64,000 nt of DNA, from NCBI GenBank assembly GCA_947650365.1, contig OX393552.1:47446999-47510998 (forward strand), read 5' to 3'. Origin of the DNA: Chamaelirium japonicum (taxonomy: Eukaryota > Streptophyta > Magnoliopsida > Liliales > Melanthiaceae). Under the pieces are notes generated by a model. That model made no database searches and was not told the DNA's origin. It saw only the letters and a list, made by a program, of their open reading frames with translations. The translations under genes were made by a program, and so were the position numbers. Below, piece by piece: positions 29,801-44,400 of the stretch; the stretch's first letter is position 1, and each line of letters opens with the position of its first letter.

Positions 29801-31067
29801 ATTAGAATGGATCGTACGAATGAATTAGAATGGATCGTACGAATGAATTAGAACGGATACATTCGGGCGAATGAATTAAAATGGATCGTACGAATGAATT
29901 AGAATGGAACGAACGAATGAATTAGAATGGATACATTCGTGCGAATGAATTAGAATGGATCGTACGAATGAATTAGAATGGATCGTGCGAATGAATTAGG
30001 ATTGATCATACGAATGAATTAGAATGGATCGTACGAATGAATTAGAATGGATACATTCATGCGAATGAATTAGAATGGATCGTACGAATGAATTAGAATG
30101 GATCGTACGAATGAATTAGAATGGATCGTACGAATGAATTAGAATAAATACATTCGTGCGAATGAATTAGAATGGATCGTACGAATGAATTAGAATGGAT
30201 CGGTGAATGAATTAGAATTGATCATACGAATGAATTAGAATGGATCATACGAATGAATTAGAATGGATACATTCGTGCGAATGAATTAGAATAGATCGTA
30301 CAAATGAATTAGAATGGATCGTACAAATGAATTAGAATGGATCATATGAACGAATTAGAATGGATCGTACGAATGAATTAGAATGGATACATTCGTACGA
30401 TCCATTCTAATTCATTCGTACGATCAATTCTAATTCATTCGCACGAATGTAACCATTCTAATTCATTCGTACGATCCATTCAAATTCATTCGTACGATCT
30501 ATTCTAATTAATTCGCACAAATGTATCCATTCTAATTCATTCGTACGATCCACTCTTATTCATTCATACGATCCATTCTAATTCATTTGTCCGATCCATT
30601 CAAATTCATTCGTACGATGCAATCTAATTCATTCGCACAAATGTATCTATTCTAATTCATTCGTACAATGCGTTCTAATCCAGTCGTACGATCCATTCTA
30701 ATCCATTCGTACGATCCATTCCAATCCATTCGTTCGATCAATTCTAATTCATTCATACTTACAATCTATTCTAATTCATTCGTACGATCCATTCTAATTC
30801 ATTCGCACTATCCATTCTAATTCATTCGTACGATCCATTCTAATTCATTCGCACGATCCATTCTAATTCATTCGCACAAATGTATCCATTGATCGTACGA
30901 ATGAATTAGAATGGATTGTGCGAATGAATTAGAATGGATCGTACGAATGAAGTAGAATGGATCGTACGAATGAATTAGAATGGATCGTGCGAATGAATTA
31001 GAATCGATCGTACGAATGAAGTAGAATGGATCGTACGAATGAATTAGAATGGATCGTACGAATGAAT

Positions 31068-31180
31068 TAAAATGGATACATTCATACGACTGAATTAGAA
31101 TAGATCGTGCAAATTAATTAGAATGGATCGTATGAATGAATTTAAATGGATACATTTGTGCGAATGAATCTGAATGGATT
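31068..31180 (+). repeat. Higher-order module C, truncated at an inversion junction
   Basis: ACGACTGAATTAG is at 31086 and the AATTAATTAG monomer follows. After GAATCTGAATGGATT the sequence turns into CTAATTCATTCG, the opposite orientation, instead of GTATGAA as in the copies at 1.6 and 62.1 kb. The counterpart in unit 2 is at 46180-46290. Confidence 0.8.
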
Positions 31181-34100
31181 CTAATTCATTCGCTAGAACG
31201 ATCCATTCTAATTCATTCGCACGATCCATTCTAATTCATTCGTACGATCCATTCTAATTCATTCATACGATCCATTCTAATTAATTCGCACGATCCATTG
31301 TAATTCAATTGTACGATTCATTTTAATTCATTCGCATGATCCATTCTAATTCATTCGTACGATCCATTCTAATTCATTCGTACGATTCATTCTAATTCAT
31401 TTGCATGATCCATTCTAATTCATTCGTACGATCAATTCTAATTCATTCACACGAATGTATCCATTCTAATTCATTCGCATAATCCATTCTAATTCATTCG
31501 CACGATCCATTCTAATTCATTCGTATGATCCATTCTAATTCATTCAATGAATTAGAATGGATACATTCGTGCGAATGAATTAGAATGGATCGGACGAATG
31601 AATTAGAATGGATCGTACGATTCATTCTAATTCGTTCGTACGATCCATTCTAATTGATTCGTATAAACCATTCTAACTCATTCGATGAATCCATTCTAAA
31701 TCATTCATACGATCCGATCTAATTCATTCGCACTATCCATTCTAATTCATTCGCACGATCTATTCTAATTCATTCGTACGATCCATTCTAATTTATTTGC
31801 ATGAATATATCCATTCTAATTCATTTCTACGATCCATTCTAATTCATTCGCACAATCCATTCTAATTCATTCGTACGATCTATTCTAATTCATTCGTATG
31901 ATCCATTCTAACTCATTCGGTGGATCCATTCTAATTCATTCGTACGATCCATTCTAATTCATTTGCACGATCCATTCTAATTTATTCGTATGATTCATTC
32001 TAATTCATTCGTACGATCTATTCTAATTCATTCGCACGAATGTAACCATTCTAATTCATTCGTACGATTCATTCTAATTCATTCATATGAGCTATTCTAA
32101 TTAATTCGTACTATCCATTCTAATGCATTCGTACGATTCATTCTAATTCATTCGCATAAATCTATCCATTCTAATTCATTCGTACGATCCATTCTAATTC
32201 ATTCGCATGATCCATTCTAATTCATTCGCACAAATGTATCCATTCTTATTCATTCGTATGATCCTATCTTATTCATTCATACGATCCATTCTAATTCATT
32301 TGCACGATCCATTCTAATTCATTCCTATGATCCATTCTAATTCATTCGTACGATCCATTCTAATTCATTCGCTCGAATGTATCCATTCTAATTCATTCCT
32401 ACGATCCATTCTAATTCATTCATACGATCCATTCTAATTCATTCTCACGAATGTAACCCTTCTAATTTATTTGTATGATCCATTCTAATTCATTCGTATG
32501 ATCCATTCTAATCCATTCGTACGATCCATTCTAATCCATTCGTACGATCCATTCTAATTCATTCGCTCGAATGTATCCATTCTAATTCATTCGTACGATC
32601 CATTCTAATTCGTTCATACGATCCATTCAAATTCGTTCGTACGATCCATTCTAAAATGAGTTAGAATGGATCATACGAATGAATTAAAATGGATCGTACG
32701 AATGAATTAAAATGAATTGTGCGAATGAATTAGAATGGATCGTATGAATGAATATGAATGGATCGTACGAATGAATTAGAATGGATCGTGGGAATGAATT
32801 AGAATGAATCGTACGAATGCATTAGAATGGATCGTACGAATGAATTAGAATAGCTCATACGAATGAATTAGAATGAATCGTACGAATGAATTAGAATGGT
32901 TACATTCGTGCGAATGAATTAGAATAGATCATACGAATGAATTAGAATGGATCATACAAATGAATTAGAATGGATCGTGCGAATGAATTAGAATGGTTAC
33001 ATTCGTGCGAATGAATTAGAATGGATACATTCATGCGAATGAATTAGAATGGATCGTACGAATGAATTAGAATGGATACATTCGTGCAAATGAATTAGAA
33101 TGGATCGTACGAATGAATTAGAATGGATCGTGCAAATGAATTAGAATTGAACATACGAGTTAATTAGAATGGATCGTACGAATGAATTAGAATAGATACA
33201 TACGTGCGAATGAATTAGAATGGATCGTACAAATGAATTAGAATGGATCGGATGAATAAATTAGAATGGATCGTACGATTCATTCTAATTCATTCGTACG
33301 ATCCATTCTAATGCATTCGTACAATTAATTCTAATTCATTCGCACGATCCATTCTAATTCATTCGTACGATCCATTCTAATTCATTCGTATGATCCATTC
33401 TAATTCATTCATACGATCCATTCTAATTCATTCGTATGATCCATTCTAACTCATTCGGTGGATCCATTCTAATTCATTCGTACGATCCATTCTAATTCAT
33501 TCACATGAATGTATCCATTCTAATTCATTCGTACGATCCATTCTAATTCATTCGTACGATTCATTCTAATTCATTCGCACGATCCATTCTAATTTATTCC
33601 TACGATCTATTCTAATTCATTCGCTCGAATGTATCAATTTTAATTCATTCGTTCGATCCATTCTAATTCATTCGTACGATCCATTCAATTTCATTCGCAT
33701 GATCCATTCTAATTCATTCGTACGATCCATTCATATTCATTCTCACGAATGTAACCTTTCTAATTCATTTGTATGATCCATTCTAATTCATTCGTACGAT
33801 CCATTCTAATTCATTCGCACGAATCCGTTCTAATTCATTCGTACGATTCATTCTAATTCATTCGCACGATCCATTCTAATTCATTTGCACGATCCATTCT
33901 AATTCATTCCTATGATCCATTCTAATTTGTTCGTAGGATCCATTCTAATTCGTTCGTACGATCCATTCTAATGCATTCGTACGATTCATTCTAATTCATT
34001 CGCACGATCCATTCTAATTCATTCGTATGATCCATTCTAATTCATTCCTACGATCTATTGTAATTCATTCGCTCGAATGTAAACTTTCTAATTCATTCGT

Positions 34101-37100
34101 TCGATCCATTCTAATTCATTCGCACGAATGTAACCTTTCTAATTCATTCATACGATCCATTCTTATTCATTCATACGATCCATTCTAATTCATTTGTACG
34201 ATCCATTCTAATTCATTCTCACAAATGTAACCTTTCTAATTCATTTGTACGATCCATTCTAATTCATTCGCACAAATGCATCGATTCTAATTCATTCGTA
34301 CAATGCGTTCTAATCCATTCGTACGATCCATTCTAATCCATTTGTACGATCCATTCTAATTCATTCGCACTAATGTAACCATTCTAATTCATTCATATGA
34401 TCCATTCTAATTCATTCGTACGATCCTTTCTAATTCATTCGTATGATCCATTCTAATTCATTCGTACGATCCATTCTAATTAATTCGCATGATCCATTCT
34501 ACTTCATTCTAATTCATTCGTACGATTCATTCTAATTCATTCGCTCGAATGTATCCATTCTAATTTATTCGTACGATCCATTCTAATTCGTTCATATGAT
34601 CCATTCTAATTCGTTCGCACGATCCATTCTAATTCATTCGTACGATCTATTCTAATTCATTCGCATGATCCATTCTAATTCATTCGTACGATCTATTCTA
34701 ATTCATTCGTACAATCCATTCAAATTCATTCGTACGATGCAATCTAGTTCATTCGCACAAATGTATCTATTCTAATTCATTCGTACAATGCGTTCTAATC
34801 CATTTGTACGATCCATTCTAATCCATTCGTACGATCCATTCTAATTCATTCGCACGAATGTAACCATTTTAATTCATTCATATGATCCTTTCTAATTCAT
34901 TCATATGATCCATTCTAATTCATTCCTGTGATCCATTCTAATTCATTCGTACGATCCATTCTAATTCATTCGCTCGAATGTATCCATTCTAATTCATTCG
35001 TACGATCCATTCTAATTCATTCATACGATCCATTCTAATTCGTTCGTACGATCCATTCTAATTCGTTCGTACGATCCATTCTAATTCATTCGCACGATCT
35101 ATTCTAATTCATTCGTATGATCCATTCTAATTCATTCCTATGATCTATTATAATTCATTCGCTCGAATGTATCAATTCTAATTCATTCGTTCGATCCATT
35201 CTAATTCATTCGTACGATCCATTCAAATTCATTCGCATGATCCATTCTAATTCTTTCGTACGATCCATTCTAATTCATTTGTATGATCCATTCTAATGCA
35301 TTCGTACGATCCATTCTAATCCATTCGTATGATCTATTCTAATTCATTTGTACGATCTATTCTAATTCATTCGCATGATCCATTCTAATTCATTCGTACG
35401 ATCCATTCTAATTCATTCGTACAATCCATTCAAATTCATTCGTACGATGCAATCTAATGCATTCACACGAATATATCCATTCGAATTCATTCGTACGATC
35501 CTTTCTAATTCATTCGCACGAATGTATCCATTCTAATTCATTTGCACTATCCATTCTAATTCATTCCTATGATCCATTCTAATTCATTCGTACGATCCAT
35601 TCTAATTCATTCACTCGAATGTATCCATACTAATTCATTCGTACGATCCATTCTAATTCGTTCATACGATCCATTCTAATTCGTTCGTACGACCCATTCT
35701 AATTCATTCGTACGATCCATTCTAATCCATTCGTACGATCCATTCTAGTTCATTCGTACAAATGTATCTATTCTAATTCATTCGTACAATGCGTTCTAAT
35801 CCATTCGTACGATCCATTCTAATCCATTCATACGATCCATTCTAATCCATTCGTATGATCCATTCTAATTCATTCGTACGATCTATTCTAATTCATTTGC
35901 ATGAATGTATCCATTCTAATTTATTCGTATGATCCATTCTAATTCATTCCTACGATCCATTCTAATTCATTCGCACGAATGTATCCATTCTAATTCATTT
36001 GCATGATCCATTCTAATTCATTCCTATGATCCAATCTAACTCATTCGTACGATCCATTCTAATTCATTCGCTCGAATGTATCCATTCTAATTCATTCGTA
36101 CGATCTATTCTAATTCATTCGCACGAATGTATCCATTCTAATTCATTCATACGATCCATTATAATTCATTCGCATGATCCTTTTTAACTCATTCGATGGA
36201 TCCATTCTAATTCATTCGTACGATCCATTCTAATTCATTCGCACGATCCATTCTTATTTATTTGTACGATCCATTCTAATTCATTCGTACGATCTATTCT
36301 AATTCATTCGCATGATCCAATCTAATTCATTCGTACGATCCATTCTAATTCATTCATATGATCCATTCTAATTCATTCGTACGATCCATTCTAATTCATT
36401 TGCATGAACGTATCCATTCGAATTCATTCGTACGATCCATTCCAATTCATTCGTATGATCCATTCTAATTCATTCATGCAATCCATTCTAATTCATTCAT
36501 ACGATCCATTCTAAATCAATTATACGATCCATTCTAATTCATTCGCATGATACATTCGTGAGAATGAATTAGAATGGATCGTACGAATAAATTAGAATGG
36601 ATACATTCGTGCGAATGAATTAGAATAGATCGTACAAATAAATTAGAATGGATCGTACGAATGAATTAGAATGGATCATGCGAATGAATTAGAATGGATT
36701 ATACGAATGAATTAGAATGGATACATTTGTGCGAATGAATTAGAATGGATCGTACGAATTGATTAGAATGGATCGTACGAATGAATTAGAATGGATCGTA
36801 CGAACGAATTAGAATGGTTACATTCGTGCGAATGAATTAGAAAGGATCGTACGAAAGGATTAGAATGGATCGTACGAATGGATTAGAATGGATCGTACGA
36901 ATGAATTAGAATGGATCGTACAAATGAATTAGAATGGTTACATTTGTGAGAATGAATTAGAATGGATCGTACGAATGGATTAGAATGGATCGTACGAATG
37001 GATTAGAATGGATCATACAAATGAATTAGAAAGGTTACATTCGTGAGAATAAATTAGAATGGATAGTGCGAATGAATTAGAATTGATCATACGAATGAAT

Positions 37101-38681
37101 TAGAATGGATCGTACGAATGAATTAGATTGCATCGTACGATCCATTCTAATTCATTCACATGATCCATTCTAATTCATTCGTATGATCAATTCTAATTCA
37201 TTCGCACGATCCATTCTAATTTATTCGTACGATCCATTCTAATTCATTCGTACGAATGTAACCATTCTAATTCATTCGTACGATCCATTCTAATTCATTC
37301 GTACTAATGTAACCTTTCTAATTCGTTCGTACGATCCATTTTAATTCATTCGTACGATCCATTCTAATTCATTCCTACGATCCATTCTAATTCATTCGCT
37401 CGAATGTATCCATTCTAATTCATTCGTACGATCCATTCTAATTCATTCGTACGATCCATTCTAATTCATTCTCACAAATGTAACCTTTCTAATTCATTTG
37501 TATGATCCATTTTAATTCATTCGTACGATCCATTCTAATTCGTTCGTACGATCCATTCTAATTCGTTCGCACGATCCATTCTAATTCATTCGTACGATCT
37601 ATTCTAATTCATTCGCATGATCCATTCTAATTCATTCGTACGATCCATTCTAATTCATTCGTACAATTCATTCAAATTCATTCGTACGATGCAATCTAAT
37701 TCATTCGCACAAATGTATCTATTCTAATTCATTCGTAAAATGTGTTCTAATCCATTCGTACGATCCATTCTAATCCATTCGTACGATCTATTCTAATTCA
37801 TTCGCACGAATGTAACCATTCTAATTCATTCATATAATCCATTCTAATTCATTCGTACGATCCATTCTAATTCATTCGTATGATCCATTCTAATTCATTC
37901 GTACGATCCATTCTAATTCATTTGCATGAATGTATCCATTCAAATTTATTTGTACGATCCAGTCTAATTCATTCGTACTATCCATTCTAATTTATTTGCA
38001 CGAATATATCCATTCTAATTCATTCGTACGATCCTTTCAAATTCATTCGCATGATCCATTCTAATTCTTTCATATGATCCATTCTAATTCATTCGCACGA
38101 ATGTATCCATTCTAGTTCATTCGTACGCTCCATTCTAATTCATTCGTATGCTCCATTTTTATTCATCGCACAAATGTATGCATTCTAATTTATTCGTATG
38201 ATCCATTCAAATTCAATCGTATGATCCATTCTAATTCATTCGCACAAATGTATCCATTTTAATTCATTCGTATGATCCATTCTAATTTATTCATACGATC
38301 CATTCTAACTCATTCGCACGATCCATTCTAATTCATTCGTACGATCCATTCTAATTCATTCGCATGAATATATCTATTCTAATTCATTCGTATGATCCAT
38401 TCTAATTTATTCGCACGATCTATTCTAATTCAATCGTACGATCCATTCTAATTCATTCGTACGATCCATTCTAATTCATTCGCACGAATGTATCATACGA
38501 ATGAATTAGAATGGATCATGCGAATGAATTAAAATGGATCGTACGAATGAATTAGAATGGATTGTACAAATGAATTAGAAAGGTTACATTTGTGAGAATG
38601 AATTAGAATGGATCGTACGAATGAATTAGAATGGATCGTACGAATGGATTAGAATGGATCGTACGAATGAATCAGAATGGA

Positions 38682-38879
38682 TCATACAAATGAATTAGAA
38701 AGGTTACATTCGTGAGAATGAATTAGAATGGATCGTACGAATGAATTAGAATGGATCATGCGAATGAATTTGAATGCTTCGTACGAATGAATTTGAATGG
38801 ATCGAACGAATGAATTAGAATGGATACATTCGAGCGAATGAATTAGAATAGAACGTCGGAATGAATTAGAATGGATCAT
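38682..38879 (+). repeat. Higher-order module K, copy in 15-kb unit 2
   Basis: This is the counterpart of 23658-23855 at offset 15,024. I see one base difference by eye (GAACGTCGG here, GATCGTCGG in unit 1). It is used as an anchor for the 15-kb duplication. Confidence 0.88.
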
Positions 38880-40705
38880 ACGAATGAATTAGAATGGATC
38901 GTGCGAATGAATTAGAATGGATTGTACGAATGAATTAGAATGGATACATTCGTGCGAATGAATTAGAATGGATCGGATGAATGAATTAGAATGGATCGTA
39001 CGATTCATTCTAATTCATTCGTACGATCCATTCTAAGGCATTTGTACGATTCATTCTAATTCATTCGCACGATCCATTCTAATTCATTCGTATGGTCCAT
39101 TCTAATTTATTTGCACGAATATACGATCCATTCTAATTTATTCGAAAGAATGTATCCATTCTAATTCATTCGTACAATCCATTCTAATTTATTCGTACAA
39201 ATGTATCCATTCTAATTCATTCGTACGATCCATTCTAATTCATTCGTACGATTCATTCTAATTCATTCGCACGATCCATTCTAATTTATTCTCACAAATA
39301 TAACCTTTCTAATTCATTTGTACGATCCATTCTAATTCATTCGTACGATCCATTCTAACCCATTCGTACGATCCATTCAAATCCATTCGTTCGATCTATT
39401 CTAATTCATTCGCACGAATGTAACCATTCTAATTCATTCGTACGATCCATTCTAATTCATTCCTACGATCCATTCTAATTCATTCGCACAAATGTATCCA
39501 TTCTAATTCATTTGCACGATCAATTCTAATTCATTCCTACGATTCATTCTAATTCATTCACTCGAATGTATCCATTCTAATTCATTCGTACGATCCATTC
39601 TAATTCATTCGCACGATCCATTCTAATTCATTCGTACGATCCATTCTAATTCGTTCATACGATCCATTCTAATTCGTTCGTACGATCCATTCTAATTCGT
39701 TCGTACGATTCATTCAAATTCATTCGTACGATCCTTTCTAATGCATTTGTACGATTCATTCTAATTTATTCGTACGATCCATTTTAATTCATTCGTATGA
39801 TCCATTCTAATTCGTTAGTACAATTCATTCTAATTTATTCGTACGATCCATTCTAATTCGTTCATACGATCCATTCTAATTCGTTCGTACGATCCATTCT
39901 AATTCGTTCGTACGATCCATTCTAATTCGTTCGTACGATTCATTCTAATTCATTCGTACGATCCATTCTAATGCATTCATACGATTCATTCTAATTCATT
40001 CGTACAATCCATTTTAATTCATTCGCATGAACCATTCTAATTCATTCGTATGATACATTCATGCGAATGAATTAGAATGGATCGTACGAATGAATTAGAA
40101 TGGATCGTACGAATGAATTAGAATAGATCGTGCGAATAAATTAGAATGGATCATACGAATGAATTAGAATAGATATATTCATGCGAATGAATCTGAATGG
40201 ATTGTATGAATGAATTAGAATGGATCGTACGAATGAATTAGAATGGATCGTACGAATGGATTAGAATGGATCGGACGAATGAATTAGAATGGATCTTACG
40301 AATGAATTAGAATGGATCATACAAATGAATTAGAAAGGTTACATTCATGAGAATGAATTAGAATGGATCGTACGAATGAATTAGAATGGATCATGCAAAT
40401 GAATTTGAATGGATCGTACTAATGAATTAGAATGGATCGAACGAATAAATTAGAATGGATACATTCGAGCGAATGAATTAGAATAGATCATAGGAATGAA
40501 TTAGAATGGATTATACGAATGAATTAGAATGGATCGTGCGAATGAATTAGAATGGATTGTACAAATGAATTAGAATGGATACATTCATGCGAATGAATAA
40601 GGATGGATCGTACGAATGCGTACGATCCATTCTAATTCATTTGTACATCCATTCTAATCCATTCGTACGATCCATTCTAATCCATTTGTACGATCCATTC
40701 TAATT

Positions 40706-41458
40706 CATTCGCACGATCTATTCTAATTCATTCTCACAAATGTAACATTTCTAATTCATTTGTACGATCCATTCTAATTCATTCGTACGATCCATTCTAA
40801 TCCATTCGTATGATCCATTCTAAACCATTCGTACGATCCATTCTAATTCATTCGCACGAATGTAACCATTCTAATTCATTCGTACGATCCATTCTAATTC
40901 ATTCGCACGAATGTATCCATTCTAATTCATTTGCACGATCCATTCTAATTCATTCCTATGATCCATTCTAATTCATTCGTACGATCCATTCTAATTCATT
41001 CGCTTGATCCATTCTAATTCATTCGTATGATCCATTCTAATTCATTCTCACAAATGTAACCTTTCTCATTCATTTGTACGATCCATTCTAATTCATTCGT
41101 ACGATCTATTCTAATTCATTCTCACAAATGTAACATTTCTAATTCATTTGTACGATCCATTCTAATTCATTCGTACGATCCATTCTAATCCATTCATACG
41201 ATCCATTCTAAACCATTCGTACGATCCATTCTAATTCATTCGCACGAATGTAACCATTCTAATTCATTCGTACGATCCATTCTAATTCATTCGCACGAAT
41301 GTATCCATTCTAATTCATTTGCACGATCCATTCTAATTCATTCCTATGATCCATTCTAATTCATTTGCTTGATCCATTCTAATTCATTCGTATGATCCAT
41401 TCTAATTCATTCTCACAAATGTAACCTTTCTCATTCATTCATACGATCCATTCTAATT
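40706..41458 (+). repeat. Local tandem duplication of about 388 bp inside copy 2
   Basis: A run of monomers marked by AACATTTCT (at 40744) and then AACCTTTCTCATT (at 41058) is repeated with the same markers at 41132 and 41423. The offset is 388 bp at the first marker and 365 bp at the second, so the second unit lost exactly one 23-bp monomer. The matching part of copy 1 (about 26090-26395) holds different monomers and no such duplication. The event, or its replacement, therefore happened after the 15-kb duplication. Edges are approximate. Confidence 0.8.
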
Positions 41459-44400
41459 CATTCGCACGATCCATTCTTATTAATTCGCACAAATGTATCC
41501 ATTCTAATTCATTCGTACGATCCATTCAAATTCAATCGTATGATCCATTCTAATTCATTCGCGCAAATGTATCCATTTTAATTCATTCGTACGATCCATT
41601 CTAATTTATTCATACGATCCATTCTAATTCATTCGCACGATCCATTCTAATTCATTCGTACGATCCATTCTAATTCATTCGCATGAATATATCTATTCTA
41701 ATTCATTCGTATGATCCACCCTAATTTATTCGCACGATCTATTCTAATTCATTCGTACGATCCATTCTAATTCATTCGTACGATCCATTCTAATTCATTC
41801 GCACGAATGTATCATACGAATGAATTAGAATGGATCATGCGAATGAATTAAAATGGATCGTACAAATGAATTAGAATGGATAGTGCGAATGAATTAGAAT
41901 GGATCGTACGAACAAATTAGAATGGATCGTATGAATGAATTAGAATGGATCGTACGAATGGATTAGAATGGATCGTACGAATGGATCATGCGAATGAATT
42001 AGAATGGATCGTACGAATGAATTAGAATGGATACATTCGTACGAATGAATTAGAATGGATACATTCGTACGAATGAATTAGAATGGATTGTGCGAATGAA
42101 TTAGAACGGATTGTGCGAATGAATTAGAATGGATCGTGCGAATGAATTAGAATGGATCGTATGAATGAATAAGAATGGATCGTACGAATTAATTAGGATG
42201 TATACATTCGAGCGAATGAATTAGAATGTATTAGAATAGATCGTACGAATGAATTAGAATGGATCGTACGAATGAATTAGAATGGATCGTACGAATGGAT
42301 TAGAACGCATTGTACGAATGAATTAGAAAGGATCGTACGAATGGATTAGAATGGATCGTACGAATGAATTAGAATGGATCGTACGAATGAATTAGAATGG
42401 ATACATTCGAGCGAATGAATTAGAATAGATCGTAGGAATGAATTAGAATGTATCGTACGAATTAATTAGAATGGATCGAGCGAATGAATTAGAATGGATC
42501 GTACGAATGAATTAGAATGGATCGTGCGAATGAATTTGAATGGATCGTACGAATGAGTTAGAATGGATCGAATGAATGAATTAGAATGGATACATTTGTG
42601 CGAATGAATTAGAATGGATCGTGCGAATGAATTAGAATGGATCGAACAAATGGATTAGAATGAATCGTACGAATGAATTAGAATGGATCATGCGAATGAA
42701 TTAGAATGGATAGTACGAATGAATTAGAATGGATCGAACGAATGAATTAGAATGGATACATTCATACAAATGAATTATAATGGATCGTACGAATGAATTA
42801 GAATGGATCATACGAATGAATTAGAATGGATCGTACGAATGGATTAGAATGGATCGTATGATTGGATTAGAACGCATTGTACGAATGAATTAGAATAGAT
42901 ACATTTGTACGAATGAATTAGAATGGATCGTACGAATGGATTAGAATGGATCATGCAAATGAATTAGAATGGATAAATTCGTGCGAATGAATTAGAATGG
43001 GTCGTAGGAATAAATTAGAAAGGATCGTACGAATAAATTAGAATGGATCATGCGAATGAATTTGAATGGATCATACGAATGAATTAGAATGGATCGAACG
43101 AATGAATTAGAATGGATTGTGTGAATGAATTAGAATGGATACATTCGTGCGAATGAATTAGAATGGATCGTACAAATGAATTAGAATGGATCGTACGAAT
43201 GAATTAGAATGGATCGTAGGAGTGAATTAGAATGGATCGTACGAATGAATTAGAATGGTTACATTCGTGCGAATGAATTAGAATGGATCGTACGAATGGA
43301 TTAGAATGGATCGTACGAATGAATTAGAATGGATCGTACAAATGAATTAGAAAGGTTACATTTGTGAGAATGAATTAGAATGGATCGTATGAATGAATTA
43401 GAATGGATCGTACGAATGAATTAGAATGGATACATTCGAGCGAATGAATTAGCATGGATCGTACGAATGAATTAGAATGGATCATAGGAATGAATTAGAA
43501 TGGATCGTGCAAATGAATTAGAATGGATATATTCGTGCGAATGAATTAGAATGGATCGTAGGAATGAATTGGAATGGATCGTACAAATGAATTAGAAAGG
43601 TTATATTTATGCGAATGAATTAGAATGGATCGGACGAATGAATTAGAATGGATACATTTGTGCGAATGAGTTAGAATGGATTAGAATAGATACATTCGTG
43701 TGAATGAATTAGAATGGATCGTGTGATTGAATTAGAATGGATCGTACGAATGAATTAGAATTGATCGTATGAATGAATTAGAATAGCTTATACGAATGAA
43801 TTAGAATGGATCATGCAAATGAATTAGAATGGATCATATGAATGAATTAGAATGGATCGTACGAATGAATTAGAATGGATCGTAAGAATGAATTAGAATG
43901 GATCATACGAATGAATTAGAATGGATCGTACGAATGAATTAGAATGGATCGTACGAATGAATTAGAATGGATCATACGAATGAATTAGAATGAATCATAG
44001 GAATGAATTAGAATGGATCGTGCAAATGAATTAGAATGGATACATTCGTGCGAATGAATTAAAATGGATACATTCTAATTCATTTGCACGATCCATTCTA
44101 ATTCATTCGTACGATCCATTCTAATTCATTCGCACGAATGTATCCATTCTAATGCATTCGTACGATCCATTCTAATTCATTCGTACGATCCATTCTAATT
44201 CATTCACTCGAATGTATTCATTCTAATTCATTCGTACGATCCATTCTAATTTGTTCATACGATCCATTCTAATTCGTTCGTACGATCCATTCTAATTCGT
44301 TCGTACGATACATTCTAATTCATTCGCATGATCCATTCTAATTCATTTGTACGATCCCTTTTAATTCATTCGCATGATCTATTCTAATTCATTCGTATGA

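Larger units (their letters stand above)
16780..31825 (+). repeat. 15-kb higher-order satellite unit, copy 1
   Basis: This is the first of two direct, adjacent copies of a satellite segment of about 15,046 bp. Landmarks recur at a constant offset. The variant CTCATTCGGTGG at 16865 recurs at 31911. The motif GCTATTCTAATTAATT at 17045 recurs at 32091 (offset 15,046). A 198-bp module at 23658 recurs at 38682 (offset 15,024). Copy 1 has one extra 23-bp monomer near 18020-18042 and lacks one base near 23411, which accounts for the change of offset. Internal blocks end at: Y 17608, P 18253, Y 21536, P 22114, Y 23470, P 23978, Y 25060, P 25619, Y 26740, P 28951, Y 29286, P 30395, Y 30890, P 31180, Y 31546, P 31619, then Y across the join to copy 2. 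The left edge is set by loss of similarity near 16770-16790. Confidence 0.9.
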
